From: Pseudomonas frederiksbergensis
Lineage (GTDB): Bacteria; Pseudomonadota; Gammaproteobacteria; Pseudomonadales; Pseudomonadaceae
Assembly (NCBI RefSeq): GCF_003732665.1
Contig: NZ_MOBP01000017.1
Location: 1 to 64,000 of the forward strand
Direction of reading: 5' to 3'
DNA length: 64,000 nucleotides
The notes under the pieces are model-generated. The model did no database searches, was not told the DNA's origin, and saw nothing but the letters and a program-made list of their open reading frames with translations. Numbering within the stretch: position 1 is the stretch's first letter; each line of letters begins with the position of its first letter. Shown here piece by piece: positions 43,472-50,045 of this stretch. A program made the translations under genes and the position numbers.

Positions 43472-43938
43472 GGGTGGATCACCAAAGGAGGATTGGCGGC
43501 TTCGAAGGCTCGCAGGACACGCAATGCCGCTTCCAAATCACTCTGGTCGATGCCTTCGAGCACTTCATTACGCAAACGCACCAGCTCGACCTCGACCGCT
43601 TGCACCAATTCGCGACCGGTATCGGTCAGGCTCAGGCATTTGGCGCGGCGATCATGAGCGTCTTCCGTGCGGCGTACATACCCGGAATTACAAAGTTGAT
43701 CGAGCAACCGCACCAGGGACGGACTCTCCATCCCCGCCGCCTGCGCCACCGTCACCTGCCGCACACCCTCCCCCAAACGCCCGATCATCAACAACGGAAC
43801 GGCGCAGGCTTCGGAGATTCCATAATTGACCAGCGTGGTCTGGCAGATCTTCCGCCAATGCCTGGCGGCCACCACCATGGCACTGCTGATGTTCATCTGG
43901 AGAGCGTCGAGGTTTTTTGGCACGGGGGAATGACACAC
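43468..43938 (-). CDS. MarR-family transcriptional regulator
   Basis: About 156 residues. The winged helix is visible: VTVAQAAGMESPSLVRLLDQLCNSGYVRRTEDAHDRRAKCLSLTDTGRELVQ. It likely represses its own efflux operon and is released by an aromatic acid ligand. The start is uncertain; I use GTG at 43938 (VCHSPVPKN), which immediately follows a palindromic candidate operator, while an internal ATG at 43896 is possible. No clear ribosome site is seen, so a leaderless or weakly translated message is possible. Confidence 0.88.
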   Translation of the reverse strand: MCHSPVPKNLDALQMNISSAMVVAARHWRKICQTTLVNYGISEACAVPLLMIGRLGEGVRQVTVAQAAGMESPSLVRLLDQLCNSGYVRRTEDAHDRRAKCLSLTDTGRELVQAVEVELVRLRNEVLEGIDQSDLEAALRVLRAFEAANPPLVIHP

Positions 43939-43939
43939 T

Positions 43940-43953
43940 GTTAGTTTGCTAAC
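43940..43953. promoter_or_regulatory. Candidate MarR operator
   Basis: GTTAGTTTGCTAAC is a palindrome (GTTAG-TTTG-CTAAC) two bases before the marR GTG. MarR proteins bind such short palindromes over their own promoters, which would give autorepression of the five-gene efflux operon. Confidence 0.6.
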
Positions 43954-44065
43954 TATCAATATCGCATTCGAGGGAAAGGGTGGTCAAGTTTTGAAACAAT
44001 TTGGCGATCAACGACAGGGGGCTCGTCGCGCATGCTCAACGCAATCAGATCAATGTGGAGATGCA

Positions 44066-44305
44066 ATGAACACCAAACCCATTCGAACCGTCGACGACCT
44101 CAACACTGCACTTTTGCGTATTGAACAGCTGTGGGGAGCTGCATCGAATTCAACCGAAGGGAATGAGCTTGAGGTGTTGGCCATGTTGGTAGAAAAGTAC
44201 GAAGACGAGCATTTTCCGATTCCGGCTTCCGATCCCACTGAAGCTCTCAAATTCCGCATCTCATCCAGTGGGAGTTTGGACTGTTTATCCCGCAGGACTT
44301 CGTAG
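44066..44305 (+). pseudogene. HigA-type antitoxin, truncated
   Basis: The first about 65 residues match the N-terminus of HigA/COG5499 antitoxins (MNTKPIRTVDDLNTALLRIEQLW, ELEVLAMLVEKYEDEHFPIP, DPTEALKFRI). At the point where the helix-turn-helix should begin the frame changes to SSSGSLDCLSRRTS and stops. I cannot find the rest of the domain in another frame, and no HigB toxin gene precedes it. It is a relic of a toxin-antitoxin pair; the DNA-binding half is missing. Confidence 0.6.
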
Positions 44306-44492
44306 CCTATAGATCCTCCAGACTTACCGGGATCGGCGTTTCATGCCTGCGTGAGCGAACAATGTCCGCCAATTCAAGGTCATCAAGTCGCTCCGCTTTG
44401 CACTCAACATCGGCCGGAGCCACCAAGACAGGCCCGCCATGCGCAGCACTTAGTGCTGCTGATGGATTTCTCTTCGATTCAGACACGATTTT

Positions 44493-44738
44493 TCACACCC
44501 CCCGCCCCTTCCTCATCAACACATCCAACTGATCCACCACCTCCGCCCAATCCGCATCATCCAAAATTTCATCCCGCAAAAATTCCTTTTGGCTCTCGTT
44601 CCAGAAAAACGCATCCGCCAGATGCAATTCAGGCTTGAGCGGTGAATGGGTAGCGATGAATTTATCGATGCTGACCGGGTCGCTGTCCAGGCCGAGTTGT
44701 TTGAACAGGGACGGCAGGCTGTGGGTTGGGGATTCCAT
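44493..44738 (-). CDS. DUF2789 family protein
   Basis: 81 residues beginning MESPTHSLPSLFKQLGL, the typical DUF2789 opening; the conserved tail FWNESQKEFLRDEILDDADWAEVVDQLDVLMR follows. Small soluble protein of unknown function, common in pseudomonads. AGGAG precedes the ATG at 44738; the longer frame upstream is not conserved-looking. Confidence 0.9.
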   Translation of the reverse strand: MESPTHSLPSLFKQLGLDSDPVSIDKFIATHSPLKPELHLADAFFWNESQKEFLRDEILDDADWAEVVDQLDVLMRKGRGV

Positions 44739-44766
44739 GTTGGGCTCCTGGGTGGTTGGAAAATGG

Positions 44767-44833
44767 TTCGCGGGCAAGCCTCGCTCCTACAGGTTATCTG
44801 CGGTCCCCTGTAGGAGCGAGGCTTGCCCGCGAA
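44767..44833. repeat. REP palindrome pair
   Basis: Inverted TTCGCGGGCAAGCCTCGCTC units with a short spacer, between the DUF2789 start and the YbaK stop. Confidence 0.9.
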
Positions 44834-44857
44834 GACTATGTCACTGACACCGTAAAC

Positions 44858-45319
44858 CTAATGACTCAACTCACAAACCTGTGCATGCGGCACCATCCGC
44901 AAATACTCCGGCATGCTCATGTGCAGCAGGTTGTTGTGGTTGCCCGCCTCCAGGTAGATGTCTTTCTGCCGGGTCAGCAGCGGGTCGATGACCATGTCCA
45001 TCCCATAGGATTCGCCCAGCGCCGGCACCGCGCCGCGTTCGCAGTCGTTGAACAGGTGCGCCAGGGTGCTTTCCCGGGTGATTTGCCATTCGCCGCTGCC
45101 GCGTACTTTGCTCAGGTCCAGGTGACGGCTGGCGGGGAGGACGGCCATCAGGTAGTGGCCGTGGTGGTCGTCGAGGATCACCGATTTGGCCACCCGTTCG
45201 GCGGGGATGCCCGACACACGCGCGGTTTCCAGGCTGCTGGCCGAGTGCGGGTGGGTGACGATGTCGAATTCGCATTGAGCCCGGTTGAGGCTGTCCTGCA
45301 CCGTTCTTGCCATACGCAT
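44858..45319 (-). CDS. YbaK/EbsC-type aminoacyl-tRNA deacylase
   Basis: 153 residues. Motifs of the YbaK/ProX fold: ECEFDIVTHPHSASSLETARVSGIPAERVAKSVILDD, YLMAVLPASRHLDLSKV, PALGESYGMDMVIDP, IYLEAGNHNNLLHM. The family removes wrongly attached amino acids from tRNA; this branch is not assigned a specific substrate. GAGGTG precedes the ATG at 45319; a frame extending 18 codons upstream has no ribosome site. Confidence 0.88.
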   Translation of the reverse strand: MRMARTVQDSLNRAQCEFDIVTHPHSASSLETARVSGIPAERVAKSVILDDHHGHYLMAVLPASRHLDLSKVRGSGEWQITRESTLAHLFNDCERGAVPALGESYGMDMVIDPLLTRQKDIYLEAGNHNNLLHMSMPEYLRMVPHAQVCELSH

Positions 45320-45510
45320 GATGCACCTCGGTGTCCGCTGCAATGGCAGGCGGACGATGGTGAATGCTTCCAATGAAAGTCTAGGTCGGCTGGGGCCAAC
45401 CGGTGGGAAATCTGCTCGCCGGAAACCACCTGTGGTTGATCAAAATTCAGACAATCCCAGGCTCAACTAGACTGAATACAAAGAACCCCATGACTCTCCC
45501 GGAGGGTCAA

Positions 45511-46044
45511 GTGAACACTCGTTGCTGTGCCATTGCGTTGCTGTGGGCCCTGAGCGGATCGGCGTTCGCCGCGGACAATGTCGTGCTGTTCATGGCCGAT
45601 CCCCTTGGCCTGTGGCTGATTGTGTTCGGCATCGCGTTCCTGGTGGCCGAGGCGACCATACCCAATTACGGCGTGATCGGCCTCGGTGGGCTGGTGATGT
45701 TTGTCGTCGGCGCGGTGATTCTGACCAACACCCAAGTGCCGGTGCCGTTGATGATCGGGCTCGGACTGATCAGTGCAGTGTTGCTGATTTTCCTGGTGAC
45801 TCACGCCCTGACAACCCGACCGCGGCGCACCGTCAGCGGCGATGCCGGACTGGTGGGCAGCGTGACCCCGGTGATGTCGCTGCAGGCCGACAGTGCCTAC
45901 AACGGCTGGGTGCATTTGCAAGGCGAAAAATGGCAGGTGCTGAGCACCACGCCGCTGCAACCGGGGCAGAACGTGCGGGTCGTGGGGCGTAAGGGATTAT
46001 TGCTACAAGTGGCCGCGGCTGACGCGGCGCCGGCTGGAGAATAA
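45511..46044 (+). CDS. NfeD-family membrane protein
   Basis: 177 residues. Starts at GTG 45511, directly behind GGAGGG; an ATG seven codons earlier has no ribosome site. Signal peptide (CCAIALLWALSGSAFAAD), three membrane helices (LWLIVFGIAFLVAEATIPNYGVIGLGGLVMFVVGAVIL, IGLGLISAVLLIFLVTHAL) and a C-terminal OB-fold domain (GLVGSVTPVMSLQADSAYNGWVHLQGEKWQVLSTTPLQPGQNVRVVGRKGLLLQV). NfeD proteins work with the slipin encoded next in membrane-domain organisation. Two bases separate the genes. Confidence 0.92.
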   Translation: MNTRCCAIALLWALSGSAFAADNVVLFMADPLGLWLIVFGIAFLVAEATIPNYGVIGLGGLVMFVVGAVILTNTQVPVPLMIGLGLISAVLLIFLVTHALTTRPRRTVSGDAGLVGSVTPVMSLQADSAYNGWVHLQGEKWQVLSTTPLQPGQNVRVVGRKGLLLQVAAADAAPAGE

Positions 46045-46046
46045 CC

Positions 46047-46805
46047 ATGGGCCTGCAACTGGGTTTTGCCGCGCTGCTGCTGTTGCTGATTGCACTGGCG
46101 GGGTCGACCTTCCGCATCCTGCGCGAATACGAGCGCGGGGTGGTGTTCCAGCTCGGGCGCTTCTGGCAGGTCAAGGGGCCGGGCCTGATTTTGCTGATCC
46201 CGGCAGTGCAGCAAATGGTCCGCGTCGATCTGCGCACCATCGTCCTCGACGTGCCACCGCAGGACGTGATCACCCGCGACAACGTCTCGGTCAAGGTCAA
46301 CGCCGTGCTGTATTTCCGCGTGCTCGACCCGCAGAAGGCAATTATCCAGGTCGAAGACTTCCTCATGGCCACCAGCCAATTGGCCCAGACCACGTTGCGG
46401 GCGGTGCTGGGTAAGCATGAATTGGATGAGTTGCTGGCCGAACGGGAGCGCTTGAACGTCGATATCCAGCAAGTGCTCGACGCCCAGACTGACAACTGGG
46501 GGATCAAGGTTGCCAACGTTGAAATCAAGCACGTGGACCTGAACGAATCGATGGTGCGCGCCATCGCCAAACAGGCCGAGGCCGAACGGGAACGGCGGGC
46601 CAAGGTGATCCACGCCGAGGGCGAATTGCAGGCTTCGGAAAAACTCATGCAAGCGGCGGAAATGCTCGGGCGTCAGCCGGGGGCGATGCAGTTGCGGTAC
46701 ATGCAGACGTTGAGTTCGATTGCCGGGGACAAGAGTTCGACGATTGTCTTCCCGTTGCCGATTGAATTGTTGAAGGGGATGGCGGATTTGTCGTCCAAAC
46801 CTTAA
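46047..46805 (+). CDS. Slipin, SPFH/Band-7 family protein
   Basis: 252 residues. One N-terminal membrane segment (FAALLLLLIALAGSTF) then the Band-7 domain (ILREYERGVVFQLGRFWQVKGPGLILLIPAVQQMVRVDLRT, VLDVPPQDVITRDNVSVKVNAVLYFRV, KAIIQVEDFLMATSQLAQTTLRAVLG) and a coiled C-terminus. It oligomerises in the inner membrane with NfeD. Confidence 0.93.
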   Translation: MGLQLGFAALLLLLIALAGSTFRILREYERGVVFQLGRFWQVKGPGLILLIPAVQQMVRVDLRTIVLDVPPQDVITRDNVSVKVNAVLYFRVLDPQKAIIQVEDFLMATSQLAQTTLRAVLGKHELDELLAERERLNVDIQQVLDAQTDNWGIKVANVEIKHVDLNESMVRAIAKQAEAERERRAKVIHAEGELQASEKLMQAAEMLGRQPGAMQLRYMQTLSSIAGDKSSTIVFPLPIELLKGMADLSSKP

Positions 46806-46880
46806 AAGATCGCAGCCTTCGGCAGCTCCTACGGGTGTACGCGCAACCCCTGTAGGAGCTGCCGAAGGCTGCGATCTTTT
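46804..46880. repeat. Long inverted repeat, third REP type
   Basis: AAAAGATCGCAGCCTTCGGC and its inverse, with GTAGGAGCTGCC inside, form a near-perfect 70-base hairpin right at the slipin stop. It ends in TTTTGATCTTT and can serve as terminator. Confidence 0.85.
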
Positions 46881-46989
46881 GATCTTTCCTACAAGCACCA
46901 ACATCCGGCAATCCCGTCGGAGATTTCCTTCAAGTTGTAGTGGCTTTGGTGAACTTGTTACCGCCCAAACCCAGGTCTAGTCTGGGCTT

Positions 46990-47042
46990 GTCACTGAATA
47001 AAACGGTGACACGGACGTGCAAGTCCGACGAAACTGTTTAGG
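46990..47042 (+). promoter_or_regulatory. C4 module C: 5' target hairpins
   Basis: Hairpin GTCAC/GTGAC (46990-47010), then target a1 hairpin CGGAC/GTCCG with loop GTGCAA (47012-47027), then ACTGTTTAGG (47033-47042), a strong b1 target complementary to the antisense b' loop. Same order as modules A and B with unrelated bases. Confidence 0.75.
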
Positions 47043-47090
47043 TTGCAACTGCTATGTATCCAACGAGCCTTTATCGGCTCGCTGCTTTAT

Positions 47091-47169
47091 GGCGGCTGCG
47101 CGCAGGAGATCCTCGGATCTGCTGGGTGTCCTAAACAGTCCCGGTCTTGCACACCTGCGCTCGGCCGCC
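47091..47169 (+). ncRNA. C4/CI-type antisense RNA, module C (chromosomal)
   Basis: Closing stem GGCGGCTGCGCGCAG (47091-47105) with CTGCGCTCGGCCGCC (47155-47169), one mismatch and one G-U. Inner hairpin AGATCC/GGATCT (47107-47120). The b' loop TCCTAAACAGT (47129-47139) is an 11-base perfect complement of ACTGTTTAGGA (47210-47220), which contains the ribosome site of the DUF6124 gene. Linker CTTGCAC (47146-47152) complements loop GTGCAAG on both sides. No integrase, primase or other phage gene is nearby. Confidence 0.85.
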
Positions 47170-47175
47170 ACCCCA

Positions 47176-47220
47176 TTCGCGTGCAAGCGAACGGTGACGG
47201 CCTCCACTTACTGTTTAGGA
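47176..47220 (+). promoter_or_regulatory. C4 module C: 3' target hairpin and ribosome-site target
   Basis: Hairpin TTCGC/GCGAA (47176-47191) shows loop GTGCAA; ACTGTTTAGGA (47210-47220) carries the Shine-Dalgarno sequence seven bases before the ATG at 47228. GTGACGGCC (47193-47201 region) can pair with GGCCGCCAC of the RNA 3' arm, giving the alternative fold also seen in A and B. Confidence 0.75.
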
Positions 47221-47227
47221 TTTTTAT

Positions 47228-47602
47228 ATGCACAAAGTTACTCCGAATCCTCCAGATAACTCTGGAACCGATTCCCCCGAAGCACTCGACGCCATAAAAA
47301 TGAAAGAAGCCGCCGACCGCGCCTTCGCCCATTACTTCCCCCCAGCGGATGCAAAACCCGCCAAGCGCCGCAAATACCAACTCTTCACCGTCGCCCCGGA
47401 CATCGACGACCCCGAAGCCCTGCTGGCCAATGCTTCCGAAGACTTGCTGTCCATCAGCGCCATCGCGGCCGGCCTGGCAGACGAAGTGGAAGGTTCACGC
47501 CGATCTGTCGCCTTGGCGATCAGCCGTTTGACCGATGGAGTGCAGTTGTTGGTGGAGCGTGTGCTGGACCACCATGAGGCGATGGCTGCGGCCAAGGTTT
47601 AG
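47228..47602 (+). CDS. DUF6124 family protein
   Basis: 124 residues. Matches the short Pseudomonas family with a disordered N-terminus (MHKVTPNPPDNSGTDSPEALDAIK, AADRAFAHYF) and the conserved helical tail (LFTVAPDIDDPEALLANASEDLLSISAIAAGLADEVEGSRRSVALAISRLTDGVQLLVERVLD). Function unknown. Translation is expected to be blocked by the C4-type RNA just upstream, and there is no coupled leader peptide as in modules A and B. It is the only protein gene of this module. Confidence 0.85.
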   Translation: MHKVTPNPPDNSGTDSPEALDAIKMKEAADRAFAHYFPPADAKPAKRRKYQLFTVAPDIDDPEALLANASEDLLSISAIAAGLADEVEGSRRSVALAISRLTDGVQLLVERVLDHHEAMAAAKV

Positions 47603-47630
47603 CCGTTGATTTTGCGGTGATTGGAAGGGC

Positions 47631-47729
47631 GCCTTCGCGGGCAAGCCCGCTCCCACAGGGATTGGAGGCGGGCGCAAAATGTGTGTTCACTGAAGATCCA
47701 TTGTGGGAGCGGGCTTGCTCGCGAAGGCG
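47631..47729. repeat. REP palindrome pair overlapping a gene end
   Basis: Inverted GCCTTCGCGGGCAAGCCCGC and its partner around a 40-base spacer. The right unit encodes the final residues (DAFASKPAPTMDLQ) of the sulfotransferase at 47687-48670, so a REP insertion has extended or replaced that protein's tail. Confidence 0.85.
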
Positions 47730-48670
47730 TCTGTACTGTCGATACATAACGCTTCATAAGGCCCCCGTGCCCAACGCTCCACCCGCTCGATCAACAACGC
47801 CGAAGCCTCGCGCCGCTTGCTGTCGCTGTCCCCGAAAAACACTTCCGACGGCTGCTTGGCATGCCGCCCCACCGCCGCAAACACCTGCTGACGCTGCTCA
47901 TCATCCAACCCAAAAAACCCGGCCAACCGCCCGGCCATGGCGTCCGGCAACTCGCTGTAATTCACTGCCAACCCACCCAATTCACGGCAATGCGCTAACC
48001 CCGTCGACAACAACCGCCCCAATCGCCGAGCGATGTAATCTTCGCGGCTATCAAAGGGCAACTCATCATCCAGCCCACTCGCCCCGATCAGCCCCGGCAC
48101 CATGTGCATGCCCGAACGGCGCACATGGGAAACGGCAATCTCCAGCGGATCGCGATACAAAAACATCCAAGGCGTCTCAGGAAAATACGCCCGCAACAGC
48201 GGCAATTCCGCAATGTTCCAGGCATCGAGCTTGATCACCAACCGCTGCTCCAAACCACAACGCCGCTGGCCGTAAGCGGACATCAACCCTTCAATCGCCC
48301 GGCGCCGTTCAGCCGCCGGCAAATCACTGCGCAGCAAGGCATCCAGCGGCGGCGGTTCGCTGATGACGATGTGATTATCGAGCCGGGCCAGCATCTGACT
48401 GATCAACGTCGAGCCACACCGCGACGCATGAAAAATAAACGCGCTCGGCGCCAACCCCGGACTCTCGGTCTGCCAGTCGCCAAGCCCAGCCAGCGGCGTT
48501 TGCCGACGAAACGCCTGGTTGAACGGCAACCGCAGGGCATCGTCCACCGCTTCACGAAAAAACGGCTGATGCAACGGCGTATCACCGAACCAGCACCAAT
48601 CCACCTGCCACTCGCCGGCTTGTTGCCAGATCCGAATCGGCAACCAGCCTTCCAGGTTCAGGCGTTCCAT
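47687..48670 (-). CDS. P-loop sulfotransferase-family protein
   Basis: 327 residues. PAPS-binding motifs: FIFHASRCGSTLISQMLARL (5' phosphosulfate loop) and WMFLYRDPLEIAVSHVRRSGM (3' phosphate region). The N-terminal 80 residues are a separate small domain (LPIRIWQQAGEWQVDWCWFG). The first codons overlap the hydroxylase gene by 13 bases. Last gene of the adhesin operon; with the APS kinase two genes upstream it could transfer sulfate to the surface protein. The C-terminal tail is encoded by a REP unit. A non-sulfo P-loop transferase role cannot be excluded. Confidence 0.8.
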   Translation of the reverse strand: MERLNLEGWLPIRIWQQAGEWQVDWCWFGDTPLHQPFFREAVDDALRLPFNQAFRRQTPLAGLGDWQTESPGLAPSAFIFHASRCGSTLISQMLARLDNHIVISEPPPLDALLRSDLPAAERRRAIEGLMSAYGQRRCGLEQRLVIKLDAWNIAELPLLRAYFPETPWMFLYRDPLEIAVSHVRRSGMHMVPGLIGASGLDDELPFDSREDYIARRLGRLLSTGLAHCRELGGLAVNYSELPDAMAGRLAGFFGLDDEQRQQVFAAVGRHAKQPSEVFFGDSDSKRREASALLIERVERWARGPYEALCIDSTDAFASKPAPTMDLQ

Positions 48671-49443
48671 TGTTCATTCCATTGGCGACGGCCGGTGCGC
48701 ATCGCCGCCCGCAGTTCCTCCCGGGAAAACACCAGGCCTCGCTCCGCCGCCAGTTCCAAAGTACGAGCGATAAAAACCTCGGTGTCGGCCAAGCCCTGCA
48801 ACGCTTTCGAAAGCCCGGCATCCCCCGCCACCAACCGCTGAAATTGCTGCAAAGCACCCTCCCCGACGTCAGGCGCAGGCGTCGTCGGCAAACCCTCGAC
48901 AATCGCCTGCTCCAGCCACGCACCGGGACGGCAATCGAGCACCAAGTGCACCCGCGTCGAAGTGTCGTGATTGTCCACCCGATGAGGCCGCGACAAATCG
49001 AGAAACCAGCACTCCCCCGCTGCCATTGGCATGCGCCGGCCATCAAGATAAAAATCCACCTGCGGCGGACTCAGCAGTGGAATGTGCAGACGCAAATCCG
49101 CCTCCGGCTCGCCCAGGTCATAGTCACGATGTTCATGAATGTGCGCGCCCGGCCCCAGCCGCAGCAGGCGCGCCGAGACGATCTCCAACGGCAAGTCGTG
49201 CAAGGCTTGCTGCCATCGGCCATCGCGCAACCACGGCGCCCGCAACTGCGGTTCACCCAGGCCCGGCGACAGTTCAGTCAACGCATCGGCCGCCGAAATC
49301 AGTGCCACGCCGCTCCAGTCGCCAGCGAAGTAGTTGGTGTTGAAATGACCGCGCCACTCGTCCTTGCCAATCGCCGCCAACGCCTGCAACAGCAACGGCA
49401 GATCCACCGTCACCGGCAGGCGCGAGAACGCAGCTCGGCTCAT
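48658..49443 (-). CDS. Aspartyl/asparaginyl beta-hydroxylase-like protein
   Basis: 261 residues. Double-stranded beta-helix 2-oxoglutarate dioxygenase pattern: GAHIHEHRDYDLGEPEADLRLHIPLLSPP (iron-binding His/Asp), AGECWFLDLSRPHRVDNHDTSTRVHLVLDCR (second His and 2-oxoglutarate Arg). The family hydroxylates Asp or Asn side chains of proteins. The ATG at 49443 overlaps the cysC stop (ATGA); the longer frame upstream is only the shadow of cysC. Its position inside an adhesin operon suggests the adhesin is its substrate. Confidence 0.85.
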   Translation of the reverse strand: MSRAAFSRLPVTVDLPLLLQALAAIGKDEWRGHFNTNYFAGDWSGVALISAADALTELSPGLGEPQLRAPWLRDGRWQQALHDLPLEIVSARLLRLGPGAHIHEHRDYDLGEPEADLRLHIPLLSPPQVDFYLDGRRMPMAAGECWFLDLSRPHRVDNHDTSTRVHLVLDCRPGAWLEQAIVEGLPTTPAPDVGEGALQQFQRLVAGDAGLSKALQGLADTEVFIARTLELAAERGLVFSREELRAAMRTGRRQWNEQWNA

Positions 49444-50045
49444 TGTGGCGGCAGCACCGCGCATTCGCCGAGCCAGGTCAGCAAGCGATCGAGGCAGGCC
49501 TCGACCGACTGCACGCCGGTGTCGAGCACCAGCGACGCGCACGGAGGGGTTTCGTAAGGCGCGGAGACACCGGTGAAACCCGCCAGATCGCCGCGACGAG
49601 CGCGGGCGTAATGACCTTTCGGGTCGCGCTGCTCGCACACCGCCAGGGAGGCGCTGCACCAGACTTCGCGGTAATCCTCGCCGAGGCGTTGGGCGAATAT
49701 CTCCCGCAGCTCCACCAGCGGCGCGATCATCGCCAGGATCACAATCTGCCCGTTCTCCACCAACAACGCCGCCAATTCGCTGGCACGGCGGATGTTTTCC
49801 TGACGATCACTGTCGGCAAACCCCAGATCGCGATTGAGCCCGACCCGCAGCCCGTCGCCATCGAGCACCAAGCTTTGCACGCCCCGTTCAAACAACTCGG
49901 CGTGCAGGGCCTGGGCCAGGGTCGACTTGCCCGCCGCCGGCAGACCGGTCAGCAAAATCGCCGTGCCGCGATGACCATTGCGGGCCTCGCGTTGGGCACG
50001 GCTGATGCTGGCGGTGGGCGCCAGCAAATTACTTGGCCGGGTCAT
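49440..50045 (-). CDS. cysC: Adenylyl-sulfate (APS) kinase
   Basis: 201 residues. Walker A GLPAAGKSTLAQAL and the family motifs LDGDGLRVGLNRDLGFADSDRQENIRRASELA and WCSASLAVCEQRDPKGHYARARRGDLAGFTGVSAPYE. It phosphorylates APS to PAPS, the donor for sulfotransferases. Placement here, away from cysteine biosynthesis genes and between tolC and sulfotransferase genes, indicates PAPS supply for sulfation. The ATG at 50045 overlaps the TolC gene end by 17 bases. Confidence 0.93.
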   Translation of the reverse strand: MTRPSNLLAPTASISRAQREARNGHRGTAILLTGLPAAGKSTLAQALHAELFERGVQSLVLDGDGLRVGLNRDLGFADSDRQENIRRASELAALLVENGQIVILAMIAPLVELREIFAQRLGEDYREVWCSASLAVCEQRDPKGHYARARRGDLAGFTGVSAPYETPPCASLVLDTGVQSVEACLDRLLTWLGECAVLPPQ

